A stretch of 64,000 nucleotides of DNA from Oscillospiraceae bacterium (GCA_022846075.1 AP025582.1:1674001-1738000), one strand, 5' to 3'; numbered from the stretch's first letter, positions 9,153 to 17,755 are shown. The notes: generated by a model not told the origin, from the sequence alone. Numbers and translations are program-made.

Positions 9153-9471
9153 TCTAGATCAACTGTTTCAGAAATCCGAACTGATCCCCGTCATTATCCA
9201 GCATTCCGAAAACGGAAACGTCCTGATGCTGGGCTTTACCAACCGGGAAGCGGTGGAGCTGACTTTAAAGACCAAGACCGCCTGGTTCTGGTCCCGAAGC
9301 CGGGAAAAGCTCTGGAACAAGGGGGAGTCCTCCGGCCACTTCCTGAGTGTAAAACGGATCCTGACCGACTGCGATACGGATACCCTGCTTTATTTTTGCA
9401 TCCCGGAGGGGCCCACCTGCCACACGGGGAAGGACTCCTGCTTTTTCAATCTGATTTGGGAGGAACCGTGA
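9145..9471 (+). CDS. hisI: Phosphoribosyl-AMP cyclohydrolase
   Basis: A 108-residue enzyme that opens the adenine ring of phosphoribosyl-AMP. The family signature WSRSREKLWNKGESSGH is complete, and zinc ligands lie in TDCDTDTLLYF and GPTCHTGKDSCF. The start is a TTG at 9145 preceded by AGAGGAGGAG; the in-frame upstream region belongs to the overlapping DUF3795 gene. HisI and HisE are separate genes here. HisE starts 2 bp after this stop. Confidence 0.93.
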   Translation: MFDLDQLFQKSELIPVIIQHSENGNVLMLGFTNREAVELTLKTKTAWFWSRSREKLWNKGESSGHFLSVKRILTDCDTDTLLYFCIPEGPTCHTGKDSCFFNLIWEEP

Positions 9472-9472
9472 C

Positions 9473-9799
9473 ATGAACGATACGCTTCAGGCGCTTTACG
9501 ACGTGATCCTCAGCCGGAAGGCGGAGCCGCAGGAGGGGTCCTACACATGCTATCTCTTTGACAAGGGTTTGGACAAAATCTTAAAAAAGGTAGGGGAGGA
9601 GTGCGCCGAAACCATCATCGCCGCGAAGAACGGCGTGGAGGAGGACACGGTGGGGGAGATCTCCGACCTCATCTATCACCTGATGGTGATGATGGCGGAG
9701 CAGGACATCCCCCTCTCCGCCGTGCTGGCGGAGCTGGACCGGCGCGGGCAGAAGATCGGAAACCTCAAGCAGTTCCACGTCACGGACAAGGAGAGCTGA
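9473..9799 (+). CDS. hisE: Phosphoribosyl-ATP diphosphatase
   Basis: A 108-residue all-alpha MazG-like enzyme that removes pyrophosphate from phosphoribosyl-ATP, the second step of histidine synthesis. The metal-binding helix GEECAETIIAAKN and the following GEISDLIYHLMVMM are characteristic. Length is normal. It starts 2 bp after hisI and is followed after 3 bp by a GNAT gene. Confidence 0.95.
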   Translation: MNDTLQALYDVILSRKAEPQEGSYTCYLFDKGLDKILKKVGEECAETIIAAKNGVEEDTVGEISDLIYHLMVMMAEQDIPLSAVLAELDRRGQKIGNLKQFHVTDKES

Positions 9800-9802
9800 C
9801 CT

Positions 9803-10258
9803 GTGGTCATCCGGCAGATTTACAGCCACAAAAAAGCCTATTTGGACCTGCTTCTCCTGGGAGATGAGCAGGAGGATATGATCGACCGTTATCTGGATCA
9901 GGGAGAGCTGTTCGTCTTGGAGACCAACGGTACAGCGGCGGCGGAATGCGTCGTCACTCAGGTCGGCGGCGGCATCTATGAAATCAAAAACATCGCCGTA
10001 TCGCCCCCGTACCAGCGCAGAGGGTTTGGAAGGGCCTTGGTGGATTTTCTGACCCGTCACTATCCCGACTGCGCCGCCCTCTGGGTCGGGACAGGTGAGA
10101 GCCCCGCCACGCTGGATTTCTATCATGCCCTCGGCTTTCAGGAGTTTCGCCGCGTCAAAGATTTTTTCCTCCAAAATTACGACCACCCCATCCTTGAGGG
10201 GGGCGTACAGCTCAAAGATATGGTCTATTTGAAGCGGGAGGGTCCCGCTTCGTCATAA
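9803..10258 (+). CDS. GNAT family N-acetyltransferase
   Basis: A 151-residue acetyltransferase of the GNAT fold. The acetyl-CoA loop is visible as VSPPYQRRGFGRALVDFL near residues 70-88, followed by LDFYHALGFQEF, a typical C-terminal motif. The start is GTG, 3 bp after hisE, so it is the last gene of the his transcript before a terminator. Its substrate cannot be told from sequence. An association with histidine synthesis is only positional. Confidence 0.85.
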   Translation: MVIRQIYSHKKAYLDLLLLGDEQEDMIDRYLDQGELFVLETNGTAAAECVVTQVGGGIYEIKNIAVSPPYQRRGFGRALVDFLTRHYPDCAALWVGTGESPATLDFYHALGFQEFRRVKDFFLQNYDHPILEGGVQLKDMVYLKREGPASS

Positions 10259-10293
10259 AACGCACTCTCACACCGTTGAGAGTGCGTTTTATT
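10257..10293 (+). terminator. Terminator of the histidine operon
   Basis: A perfect 10-bp stem (CGCACTCTCA with TGAGAGTGCG), 6-nt loop, flanked by AAAA and TTTT. It directly follows the GNAT stop codon. Confidence 0.93.
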
Positions 10294-10296
10294 GGG

Positions 10297-10325
10297 TTGC
10301 GTTACAGGGTGAGAAATGATAAAAT
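10297..10325 (+). promoter_or_regulatory. Probable promoter of the ruv cluster
   Basis: TTGCGT (10297-10302), 17-bp spacer, TAAAAT (10320-10325), placed between the his terminator and ruvC. Confidence 0.55.
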
Positions 10326-10363
10326 AATTACTATCTGTGGCTGAGAAAGGGGATGGGCGAAAC

Positions 10364-10897
10364 TTGATCGTTTTGGGCATCGACCCCGGCTTTGCCATCG
10401 TGGGTTTCGGCGTGCTCCGCTCGGAGCCCGGAAGCCAGTCTCTTGTCAGCTGCGGCGCCATTACCACCCCGGCGGGGCTCCCCCTGCCCACCCGCCTGCT
10501 GCAGATCGACCGGGACATGGGTGAACTGCTGGAGACCTTTCATCCCGACGCCATGGCGGTGGAGGAGCTCTTCTTTACCAATAATCTTACCACTGGGATC
10601 GGCGTAGCCCAGGCCCGGGGCGTGATCCTGACCGCCGCGGAGCGGGCGGGCGTGCCGATCTATGAGTACACGCCCTCTGAAGTCAAGCTGGCCGTGGTGG
10701 GATACGGCAAGGCGGAAAAGAAGCAGGTCATGGATATGACCAAGCGGCTCCTCCGCCTGAAGTCCGTCCCCAAGCCGGACGACGCCGCCGACGCCGTGGC
10801 CATCGCCCTTTGCCACGCCCGCTCCCACACCTCCCGGCTCCAGGCGCCGGACGCCGCCAAGCCCGGCAGCGGCCGGTACGCGGTGCGAAATAAATAG
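10364..10897 (+). CDS. ruvC: Holliday junction resolvase RuvC
   Basis: An endonuclease that cuts four-way junctions during recombination repair. Catalytic acidic residues are in place: Asp7 (VLGIDPG), the Glu of MAVEELFF, and the Asp pair in PDDAADAVAIALCH. The TTG at 10364 is preferred because it starts right before the family core and follows AAAGGGGATGGG; a GTG nine codons earlier has no good ribosome site. About 177 residues, a normal length. It leads the order ruvC, ruvA, small gene, ruvB, AAA ATPase. Confidence 0.92.
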   Translation: MIVLGIDPGFAIVGFGVLRSEPGSQSLVSCGAITTPAGLPLPTRLLQIDRDMGELLETFHPDAMAVEELFFTNNLTTGIGVAQARGVILTAAERAGVPIYEYTPSEVKLAVVGYGKAEKKQVMDMTKRLLRLKSVPKPDDAADAVAIALCHARSHTSRLQAPDAAKPGSGRYAVRNK

Positions 10898-10910
10898 GAG
10901 AGATTTTGAT

Positions 10911-11516
10911 ATGTTTTATTATCTTAACGGCACCGTCGCCCACGTGGCCCCCTATCTGGCCGTCATCGACTGCGGCGGCGTAGGTTATGCCTGTCACACC
11001 ACGAACGTCACCTTGTCCGCGCTGAAGCTGGGAAAGCCCGGAAAACTGTTTACCCACCTGAACGTCCGGGAGGACGCCATGGAGCTTTACGGCTTCGCCA
11101 CAGAGGAGGAGCTCAACTGCTTTCAAATGCTGATCGGCGTCTCCGGCGTGGGACCCAAGGCGGCGCTGTCCATCCTCTCCTCGGCCACCGCCGAACAACT
11201 GGCCCTCGCCATCATCACCGGGGACGAGAAGGCCCTGACCATAGCTCCCGGGATCGGAAAAAAAATTGCCCAGCGCATTATTCTGGAGTTGAAAGATAAG
11301 TTGGCAAAGGGCCAGCTTGGAGCGATGTCCGGGGAGCGTTACGGCGGCACCGGGGTCACGGTTATACCGGAGAACAAGGCCAGCGAGGCCTCCGCCGCTC
11401 TGGCTGTTTTGGGATACGGTCAGAGCGAGATCGCCGTGGCGCTCAAGGGCATCGACATGGACACCCTCACCCTGGAGCAGATTATCAAGCAGGCGCTGAA
11501 AAAGATGGTGAAGTGA
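10911..11516 (+). CDS. ruvA: Holliday junction DNA helicase subunit RuvA
   Basis: A 201-residue junction-binding subunit that loads RuvB. The N-terminal OB fold (MFYYLNGTVAHV, YLAVIDCGGVGYA) is followed by two helix-hairpin-helix motifs (LIGVSGVGPKAALSIL and APGIGKKIAQRIILELK) and a C-terminal RuvB-contact helix bundle (ASAALAVLGYGQSEI). Its stop overlaps the next start by one base (TGATG). Confidence 0.96.
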   Translation: MFYYLNGTVAHVAPYLAVIDCGGVGYACHTTNVTLSALKLGKPGKLFTHLNVREDAMELYGFATEEELNCFQMLIGVSGVGPKAALSILSSATAEQLALAIITGDEKALTIAPGIGKKIAQRIILELKDKLAKGQLGAMSGERYGGTGVTVIPENKASEASAALAVLGYGQSEIAVALKGIDMDTLTLEQIIKQALKKMVK

Positions 11517-11872
11517 TGGCAAAATATGAGTGCCGTCTGACCGGCGATTTTGACCGGGTGCTGGCCCTCCTGGACCACGGGATCCTGGAGGGCAGCATCT
11601 CTGCCTCCTTCGAGGATGGAAGCGATTTCAGCTCCGGCGAGGTCCGCTGCGCCGTCCGGGTCTATGAGCGGTTCAGCTACGCCGGCGGCAACCGGGTCAG
11701 CCTCAGTCTGACCTTAGTGGGAAGGGGAGAGGAGCTTTACCTCTCCGCCATTACCTCCGGCGGGAGCCAGGCCATGTTTTTCAAAATCAACACCTGGGGC
11801 GAAGAGGCCTTTCTGGATTGCCTCGTAGAGGTCGTTTCACAATACCAAAAGGAAGGGGGCCAGGGACGTTGA
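11516..11872 (+). CDS. Small conserved protein between ruvA and ruvB (DUF6054-like)
   Basis: A 118-residue protein without signal peptide or membrane segment. From memory it resembles the short clostridial DUF6054 family, but I am not certain. It looks like a mixed alpha/beta domain: an acidic N-terminal half, [23 protein letters not shown] as two strands, then helix [14 protein letters not shown]. Start is ATG at 11516, overlapping the ruvA stop by one base; its own TGA overlaps the ruvB TTG start by 4 bp. Such tight packing indicates coupled translation with ruvA and ruvB. A role in recombination is only inferred from position. Confidence 0.75.
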   Translation: MAKYECRLTGDFDRVLALLDHGILEGSISASFEDGSDFSSGEVRCAVRVYERFSYAGGNRVSLSLTLVGRGEELYLSAITSGGSQAMFFKINTWGEEAFLDCLVEVVSQYQKEGGQGR

Positions 11873-12915
11873 GCATCGATTTTTCCGATAGCGGCTTTGA
11901 GACGGAGGAGCCGCTGGTCGCCACATCACTCCTTCGTGAGGACGAAAACGAGGGGTCCCTGCGCCCTAAGACCCTGGCCGAATACGTGGGCCAGGAAAAG
12001 GCCAAGGGGAACCTGGAAGTTTTCATCCAGGCCGCAAAAATGCGCAATGAGCCGCTGGACCATGTGCTCCTTCATGGCCCTCCGGGCCTTGGCAAAACTA
12101 CGCTGGCGGGTATCATCGCCAACGAGATGGGGGTCAATATCCGCATCACCTCCGGCCCCGCCATTGAAAAGCCGGGGGACCTGGCCGCGTTGCTGACCAA
12201 CCTCAATGAAAACGACATCCTCTTCGTCGATGAGATTCACCGGCTCAACCGCCAGGTGGAGGAAATCCTGTATCCAGCCATGGAGGACTACGCCATCGAC
12301 ATCATCATCGGAAAGGGGCCGTCGGCCAACTCCATCCGGCTGGACCTGCCCAAATTCACCCTGATCGGCGCCACCACCCGGGCCGGTCAGCTCTCCGCCC
12401 CGCTGCGGGACCGGTTTGGCGTCACGCTCCGGCTGGAGCTCTACACCCCCGCCGAACTGAGCCGGATCGTGGCCCGCTCCGCCGGGATTCTGGAGGTCCC
12501 CATCGAGGGGGATGGAGCCATGGAGATCGCCAGGCGGAGCCGGGGGACCCCCCGAATCGCCAACCGGATGCTTCGCCGGGTCCGGGATTTCGCCCAGGTT
12601 CGGGCGGGAGGTGTCATTACCCGGGGGGTGGCCGACGAAGCCCTGTCTGCCCTGGAGGTGGACCACCTGGGTCTGGACGCCGTGGACCGGCGTATGCTGG
12701 AGAGCATCATAGAAAACTACCGGGGCGGCCCGGTGGGTCTGGAGACCCTGGCCGCCACCATCAACGAGGAGGCCGTCACCCTGGAGGACGTCTATGAGCC
12801 CTATTTGATGCAGCTGGGCTTCCTCACCCGCACGTCCAGGGGCCGCTGTGTCACCCCCAAGGCCTATGAGCACCTGGGCATCCCCTTCCTCGGGATGGAA
12901 CAGCTGTCTCTATGA
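11869..12915 (+). CDS. ruvB: Holliday junction branch migration ATPase RuvB
   Basis: A 348-residue AAA+ motor that, with RuvA, moves Holliday junctions. Walker [10 protein letters not shown] has Lys76, Walker B is FVDEIHRL, sensor 1 is GATTRAG, and the arginine finger region LRDRFG follows. The C-terminal winged helix ends FLTRTSRGR. The TTG start at 11869 is inferred from the overlap with the upstream stop (TTGA) and GGAAGGGGG ahead of it; an upstream start would lie inside the preceding gene. Its stop overlaps the next gene by 4 bp. Confidence 0.95.
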   Translation: MSIDFSDSGFETEEPLVATSLLREDENEGSLRPKTLAEYVGQEKAKGNLEVFIQAAKMRNEPLDHVLLHGPPGLGKTTLAGIIANEMGVNIRITSGPAIEKPGDLAALLTNLNENDILFVDEIHRLNRQVEEILYPAMEDYAIDIIIGKGPSANSIRLDLPKFTLIGATTRAGQLSAPLRDRFGVTLRLELYTPAELSRIVARSAGILEVPIEGDGAMEIARRSRGTPRIANRMLRRVRDFAQVRAGGVITRGVADEALSALEVDHLGLDAVDRRMLESIIENYRGGPVGLETLAATINEEAVTLEDVYEPYLMQLGFLTRTSRGRCVTPKAYEHLGIPFLGMEQLSL

Positions 12916-13661
12916 ACCGGCAATATCTGCGGGAGATTCTGCTGCGGAGCCCCCTTCCGCCGGACTCCTATTTGAATGACCTGCCAGCGGTCCGCTATCT
13001 GGCCCAGGGGCACCGGCTTGTTTTAGACGCCCCTGTCTCTTTTTTGGTGGGGGAGAACGGCACGGGAAAATCCACGCTGCTGGAGGCCGTTGCCGTGGCC
13101 TGCGGCTTCAACGCCGAAGGCGGCTCCCGCAATTTCCGTTTTTCCACCAGGGACACTCATTCAGAGCTGGGCGGCTATCTCACCGTTGTGCGGGGCGATT
13201 ACCCTCAGGACGGCTTCTTCCTGCGGGCGGAGAGCTTCTATAACGTGGCAAGCGAAGTGGATGACCTGGATCGCATAGACCACCTGCTGGACAGCTACGG
13301 CGGCGTCTCCCTTCACAAGCAGTCCCATGGGGAGAGCTTTCTTGCCCTGGTCCAAAATCGGTTCGGCGGGCACGGTTTATATCTGCTGGATGAGCCGGAG
13401 GCCGCCCTGTCTCCCACCCGGCTCATGAGCCTGATGATCCTGCTCCGCCAGTTGACGGAGAAAGGCTCCCAATTTCTGATCGCCACCCACTCGCCCATCC
13501 TCATGGCATTTCCAGGCGCCCGCATCTACGAGCTGTCGGATACGGGGATCCGCCAGACGGCATATCGGGAGACCGAGCACTACCGCCTGACCAAGCGCTT
13601 TTTGAATGACCCGGAGTCCATGCTGCGGGAGCTATTCGAGGACAGCGACGAAACCAACTGA
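12912..13661 (+). CDS. ABC-type AAA ATPase coupled to ruvB
   Basis: A 249-residue stand-alone ABC-type ATPase of the predicted ATPase group around COG3910. Walker A is GENGTGKST with Lys53, a signature-like SHGESF lies near 140, Walker B is [11 protein letters not shown], and the H-loop is ATHSPIL. No membrane segment or DNA-binding domain is visible, so it is not a transporter subunit; RecF/SMC-like ATPases that act on DNA or proteins are the nearest comparison. It starts at ATG 12912, overlapping the ruvB stop (ATGA). The partner is unknown, and the link to junction processing is inferred from coupling. Confidence 0.8.
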   Translation: MNRQYLREILLRSPLPPDSYLNDLPAVRYLAQGHRLVLDAPVSFLVGENGTGKSTLLEAVAVACGFNAEGGSRNFRFSTRDTHSELGGYLTVVRGDYPQDGFFLRAESFYNVASEVDDLDRIDHLLDSYGGVSLHKQSHGESFLALVQNRFGGHGLYLLDEPEAALSPTRLMSLMILLRQLTEKGSQFLIATHSPILMAFPGARIYELSDTGIRQTAYRETEHYRLTKRFLNDPESMLRELFEDSDETN

Positions 13662-13681
13662 CGGAAAGGACTGTCATCACT

Positions 13682-15034
13682 ATGGGAAAATTGTTTGGTA
13701 CCGATGGGATCCGCGGCGTGGTCAACGAAAATCTGAACGCCGATCTGGCCTTCGAGGTGGGCTGCGCCGCCGCGCAGGTCCTGTCCAAGGATACGGGGAA
13801 GGCAAGGCCCCTGGTCACCATCGGCAAGGATACCCGTATCTCCTCCGATATGCTGGAGGGCGCCCTCATCGCGGGGCTGTGCTCCGCCGGGGCCGACGTG
13901 CTCCACCTGGGCGTCATCCCCACCCCCGCCGTGGCCTTTCTCACCATCGCCAACAAGGCCGACGCCGGGATCGTCATCTCCGCCTCCCACAACCCCTTTG
14001 AGCACAACGGCATCAAGATCTTCAACGGCCAGGGCTTCAAACTCTCCGACGCGCTGGAGAATGAGATCGAGGACATCGTGCTGTTCAACAAAAAATCGCC
14101 CCTGCGCACCGGGGCCGATATCGGCCAGGTCACCTATGCCGACCAGCAGGAGGCCGACGCCTACATCGACCATCTGGTGAGCACCGTGGACACCGATCTG
14201 GCCGGCCTGCGCATCCTGGTGGACTGCGCCAACGGCGCCGCCTCCGCCACCGCCGGACGGCTCTTTGACCGGTTCCCCAAGCTCCACACCGATATCATCA
14301 ACGCCGACCCCAACGGTGTCAATATCAACCAGGACTGCGGCTCCACCCATATCGGTCACCTGGCCGCCATGGTCAAGGCCGGCGGCTATGACCTGGGCAT
14401 CGCCTTTGACGGCGACGCCGACCGCTGTCTGGCCGTGGACGATCTGGGGAGCGAGATCGACGGAGACCAGGTCCTGGCCATCTGCGGCACGGACCTCCAC
14501 GACCGGGGGCTGCTGGACGGGAATACCCTGGTGGCCACCGTCATGAGCAATCTGGGCCTTCACCTTTTTGTGAAGGAAAAAGGCCTTACCCTTCTCTGCA
14601 CCGATGTGGGGGACCGCAACGTGCTGGAGCAGATGGAGGCGGGAAACTTTGTCCTGGGCGGGGAGCAGTCCGGCCATACCATCTTCCGCAGATACGCCAC
14701 CACCGGCGACGGGGAGCTCACCGCCCTCCAACTGCTGGCCGTGGTCCACAAGTCAGGCCAGAAGGCCTCCCAGCTGGCCTCCATGTGCAGCCGCTACCCT
14801 CAGGTACTAGTAAACGTGCCCATCGCCAGCAAGGAGAAGAAAGAGGCCATCATGGCCTCCCAGCAGCTTCTGGACGCCGTCTCTCAGGTAGAAGGGGAGT
14901 TGGGGGGCAACGGCCGCGTTTTGGTGCGCCCCTCGGGCACGGAACCGCTGATCCGCGTCATGGTGGAGGCCAAGGAAGAGGGGGACGCCCTTTCCTTTGC
15001 GGAAAAGTTGGCAAATATCATAAAAATTCTGTAA
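13682..15034 (+). CDS. glmM: Phosphoglucosamine mutase
   Basis: A 450-residue mutase that converts glucosamine-6-phosphate to glucosamine-1-phosphate for UDP-GlcNAc and cell wall synthesis. Active-site phosphoserine is Ser102 in SASHNPFEHNG, the magnesium loop is DGDADR near 244, and the substrate loop is GEQSGH. The C-terminal phosphate-binding RPSGTEPLIRVMVE is present. Start follows GGAAAGGA, 20 bp after the AAA ATPase gene. No clear terminator is visible before the next promoter. Confidence 0.96.
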   Translation: MGKLFGTDGIRGVVNENLNADLAFEVGCAAAQVLSKDTGKARPLVTIGKDTRISSDMLEGALIAGLCSAGADVLHLGVIPTPAVAFLTIANKADAGIVISASHNPFEHNGIKIFNGQGFKLSDALENEIEDIVLFNKKSPLRTGADIGQVTYADQQEADAYIDHLVSTVDTDLAGLRILVDCANGAASATAGRLFDRFPKLHTDIINADPNGVNINQDCGSTHIGHLAAMVKAGGYDLGIAFDGDADRCLAVDDLGSEIDGDQVLAICGTDLHDRGLLDGNTLVATVMSNLGLHLFVKEKGLTLLCTDVGDRNVLEQMEAGNFVLGGEQSGHTIFRRYATTGDGELTALQLLAVVHKSGQKASQLASMCSRYPQVLVNVPIASKEKKEAIMASQQLLDAVSQVEGELGGNGRVLVRPSGTEPLIRVMVEAKEEGDALSFAEKLANIIKIL

Positions 15035-15073
15035 CTGTTTTTCCTTTTCGGAAATAAACTGCATAAAATATTC

Positions 15074-15103
15074 TTGACAAACCTCTGTTTCTCTGGTTAT
15101 AAT
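15074..15103 (+). promoter_or_regulatory. Consensus promoter of the SigH-like gene
   Basis: TTGACA (15074-15079) and TATAAT (15098-15103) with an 18-bp spacer. The -10 ends only 17 bp before the ATG, so a start site 6-8 nt downstream would fall in the ribosome site AAAGGAG (15107-15113). Confidence 0.85.
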
Positions 15104-15120
15104 GAAAAAGGAGATTTGAA

Positions 15121-15753
15121 ATGGAGCCATTTCCCGCCCTCCAAGGACAATCAGATGAGTCGCTGTGTACCCGTGCCGCATCAGGTGATCGTGTCGCAGA
15201 GGAGTACTTGGCCATGCGGTATAGTCGCTTGGTGCGTATTTGCGCCCGTCCCTACTTTCTGGCAGGGGGGGACAGCGAGGATCTGATCCAGGAGGGAATG
15301 ATCGGACTGCTCTCCGCCATCCGGGGGTTTGAACCCGGAAAGGAGGCTGGCTTCCGCACCTACGCGGAGGTCTGCATTCGAAACCGGCTCCGCTCCGCCA
15401 TTAAAGCTGCGGCAAGAGACAAGCACACACCCCTCAATCACTCTGTCTCCCTCGGTACCCCTCTGTTTGACGGGAATCCCGAACCCTATGCCTATGGCCC
15501 AGATTACCAGCGCGCGGAAAACCCTGAAGACATGGTCATCAGCAGGGAAGAGCGGCAAGGCCGGATGCAGGCCCTTCGGGGCAGGCTTTCCAGCTTCGAG
15601 AGAACGGTCATGGACCTCTATCTCGACGGGCTCTCCTATGCGGAGATCGCCTCTCAGGTGGGCAAACCACTCAAGTCGGTGGACAATGCCGTTCAGCGCA
15701 TTCGGCGCAAGGTCGCGCCATTCTTTTCTTCCGGCGATATCAGCGTAAGCTGA
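15121..15753 (+). CDS. sigH: SigH-like RNA polymerase sigma factor
   Basis: A 210-residue sigma-70 family protein. Region 2 reads EDLIQEGMIGLLSAIRGF, then FRTYAEVCIRNRLRSAIKAA and DKHTPLNHSVSL, close to SigH of Bacillus, which drives early sporulation and stationary-phase genes. Region 4 is FERTVMDLYLDGLSYAEIA followed by VGKPLKSVDNAVQRIRRK. No anti-sigma gene is adjacent. The only plausible start is the ATG at 15121, because no other Met precedes region 2. It is followed by a zinc-ribbon gene, unlike the rpmG-secE-nusG context of Bacillus. Confidence 0.88.
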   Translation: MEPFPALQGQSDESLCTRAASGDRVAEEYLAMRYSRLVRICARPYFLAGGDSEDLIQEGMIGLLSAIRGFEPGKEAGFRTYAEVCIRNRLRSAIKAAARDKHTPLNHSVSLGTPLFDGNPEPYAYGPDYQRAENPEDMVISREERQGRMQALRGRLSSFERTVMDLYLDGLSYAEIASQVGKPLKSVDNAVQRIRRKVAPFFSSGDISVS

Positions 15754-15830
15754 GCGCAATATTACAATGTCCCAGCACTAATCGGAATGTATCCGGACCT
15801 GGGCAAACGAGTCAAAGAGAGGGTAAAATC

Positions 15831-16112
15831 ATGTACGAAGACAAGACGCTTGTATGCAAGGAATGTGGCCAGGAGTTCGTGTTCACCGCCGGTGAGCAGG
15901 AGTTCTACGCTGAGCGGGGTTTCCAGAACGAGCCTCAGCGCTGCAAGAATTGCCGTGACGCTCGCAAGCAGGCCGCCCGCGGCCCCCGCGAGTACTTCAC
16001 CGCCACCTGCGCTGCCTGCGGCGGCGAGGCCAAGGTTCCCTTTGAGCCCAAGTCCGACCGTCCTGTTTACTGCAGCGAGTGCTTCGCCCGCATGCGTGAG
16101 CAGCAGCAGTAA
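15831..16112 (+). CDS. Small zinc-ribbon protein
   Basis: A 93-residue protein with CKECGQEF and CKNC in the first half, and CAACGG and CSEC in the second. Four CxxC pairs could form two zinc ribbons. It matches the short clostridial probable zinc-ribbon family, which often carries the line FVFTAGEQEFYAERGF. No catalytic residue is apparent; nucleic acid or protein binding is likely but unproven. It follows the SigH-like gene by 77 bp, has ribosome site AGAGAGGG, and ends at a strong terminator. Confidence 0.85.
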   Translation: MYEDKTLVCKECGQEFVFTAGEQEFYAERGFQNEPQRCKNCRDARKQAARGPREYFTATCAACGGEAKVPFEPKSDRPVYCSECFARMREQQQ

Positions 16113-16130
16113 TCTCTGATTACCGCATCC

Positions 16131-16167
16131 AAAAAGGAGAGACGCATTTGCGTCTCTCCTTTTTTTG
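16131..16167 (+). terminator. Terminator after zinc-ribbon gene
   Basis: An 11-bp stem (AGGAGAGACGC with GCGTCTCTCCT) and a 4-nt loop, with A run before and T run after. Confidence 0.93.
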
Positions 16168-16175
16168 TCTCCGGG

Positions 16176-16203
16176 TTGCATTTTCCCTTCTCCATGGTAT
16201 ACT
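16176..16203 (+). promoter_or_regulatory. Probable promoter of coaX
   Basis: TTGCAT (16176-16181) and TATACT (16198-16203), 16-bp spacer, 38 bp before the coaX start. Confidence 0.6.
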
Positions 16204-16240
16204 ATTAACGCGTAACACAGTGTGAAAGGAGCTGACAGGC

Positions 16241-17023
16241 ATGGTGCTGACTGCGGACATCGGCAATTCCACCACCACCCTGGGCCTATTTGACGGGCAG
16301 GGCAGGCTGACCGTGCGCTCCAACTTTTCCACGGACGCCCACGCCACCCAGGATCAGTTCGCCATCCAGCTCTTCTCCGTCCTTCAGCTCTACCACGTGG
16401 ACGCCGGGCAGATCACCGGCGGCATCATCGCCAGCGTGGTGCCGCCGGTGACGGCGGCCATGGCGGGGGCCATCCAGCGTTTGATTGGGAAGCCGCCCCT
16501 CATTGTGGGTACCGGGATCCGTACCGGACTCAACATCCGCTCCGATATGCACGCCCAGCTGGGGGCCGACATCGTGGCCTGCTGTGTGGGGGCCATCGCC
16601 AAGTATCCCTCGCCGGTCATCGTGGTGGACCTGGGCACCGCCGTCACCTTTTCCGTGCTCCGGGGCAATATCTATGAGGGCTGCGTTATCGCGCCCGGCG
16701 TTCGGGTCGCTCTGGAGGCCCTCTCCCGGCAGGCCGCCGAGCTGCCCCATATCTCCCTGGCCGAGCCCTCCTCCATCCTGGGCCACAACACGGTGGACGC
16801 CATGCGCGCGGGCGCGCTCTATGGCAACGCCAGCCTGGTGGATGGGATAATCGCCCGGCTGGAGGAGGCCACCGAACCGGCGGCCAGCGTCGTGGCCACC
16901 GGAGCCTGTGCCGACGACGTGGTGCCTTACTGCCGCCGGACCATCCTTTGCGACCCCGACCTTCTCCTGGACGGACTTTATCTGCTTTATCAGAAAAATA
17001 CCGAATCCAGGCGGCGGGGCTGA
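16241..17023 (+). CDS. coaX: Type III pantothenate kinase
   Basis: A 260-residue ASKHA-fold kinase that phosphorylates pantothenate, the first committed coenzyme A step. Phosphate-1 motif DIGNSTTTLGLF lies at residues 5-16, GADIVACCVGA near 106-116, and VDLGTAVTFSVL near 128-139. CoaX enzymes are not inhibited by CoA. An ECF S component follows 88 bp downstream, hinting at pantothenate uptake next to its kinase. Start is ATG after AAAGGAG. Confidence 0.94.
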   Translation: MVLTADIGNSTTTLGLFDGQGRLTVRSNFSTDAHATQDQFAIQLFSVLQLYHVDAGQITGGIIASVVPPVTAAMAGAIQRLIGKPPLIVGTGIRTGLNIRSDMHAQLGADIVACCVGAIAKYPSPVIVVDLGTAVTFSVLRGNIYEGCVIAPGVRVALEALSRQAAELPHISLAEPSSILGHNTVDAMRAGALYGNASLVDGIIARLEEATEPAASVVATGACADDVVPYCRRTILCDPDLLLDGLYLLYQKNTESRRRG

Positions 17024-17111
17024 ATCCCTCTGTACTCACCGGCGAAGGCCGTGGGTAAATATAATGCGCTGCATCTCTGGAAAAGAGAGCGGCAGCAGGA
17101 GGTAAACAAGC

Positions 17112-17711
17112 ATGAACCAGAAAACCAAGACCCTGACAGGACTCGCGCTCTTCACAGCAATCATCGTCGTACTCCAGCTCCTTGGCTCCTTCATCAAGTT
17201 CGGCCCCTTCACCATCTCCCTGGTCCTCATCCCCATCGTCGTGGGAGCCGCCGTATACGGCCCCAAAGCGGGGGCATATCTGGGCGGCGTATTTGGAGTG
17301 GTGGTCCTCATCGCCTGTATCGCGGGCTGGGACTTTGGCGGAAATATGCTGTGGAACGCCAACCCCTTTTTGACGGCTCTGATCTGCGTGGGCAAGGGCG
17401 TCCTGGCCGGGCTTGCCGCCGGGGCGATTTATTCCGCAGTGGCACATAAAAGCCGTATGGTCGGCACGGTCCTGGCCGCCATCGCCTGCCCCGTGGTGAA
17501 CACCGGCATTTTCCTGCTGGGCTTGAACCTGCTTTTCCCCCAGTTCTTGGCGGACTGGGCGTCCGCCGCGGGCGCCGATATCGCCACCTACATCCTTACC
17601 GGTCTGGTGGGCATCAATTTCCTGGCGGAACTGGTGCTGAACATTGTGGTCAGCCCGGTCATCGTCCGCATCATCGGCGCCCGGCTCGGCACCCCCAAAG
17701 CCCTTTCTTAA
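17112..17711 (+). CDS. ECF transporter S component (possible pantothenate)
   Basis: A 199-residue integral membrane protein with about six hydrophobic segments (IIVVLQLLGSFI near 19-30, ISLVLIPIVVGAAVYG near 36-51, last helix near 175). The length and layout fit substrate-binding S components of energy-coupling-factor importers, which share an ATPase/EcfT module encoded elsewhere. Adjacency to coaX suggests pantothenate, as in PanT, but substrate cannot be read from the sequence. It ends at a terminator. Confidence 0.8.
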   Translation: MNQKTKTLTGLALFTAIIVVLQLLGSFIKFGPFTISLVLIPIVVGAAVYGPKAGAYLGGVFGVVVLIACIAGWDFGGNMLWNANPFLTALICVGKGVLAGLAAGAIYSAVAHKSRMVGTVLAAIACPVVNTGIFLLGLNLLFPQFLADWASAAGADIATYILTGLVGINFLAELVLNIVVSPVIVRIIGARLGTPKALS

Positions 17712-17716
17712 TTCAT

Positions 17717-17755
17717 TCCCCGGCCCATTTCACACGTGGGCCGGGGATTCTTCTT
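17717..17755 (+). terminator. Terminator after ECF S component
   Basis: A stem of TCCCCGGCCCA with TGGGCCGGGGA, 9-nt loop, then a T-rich tail that runs into the next -35 box. Confidence 0.85.
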
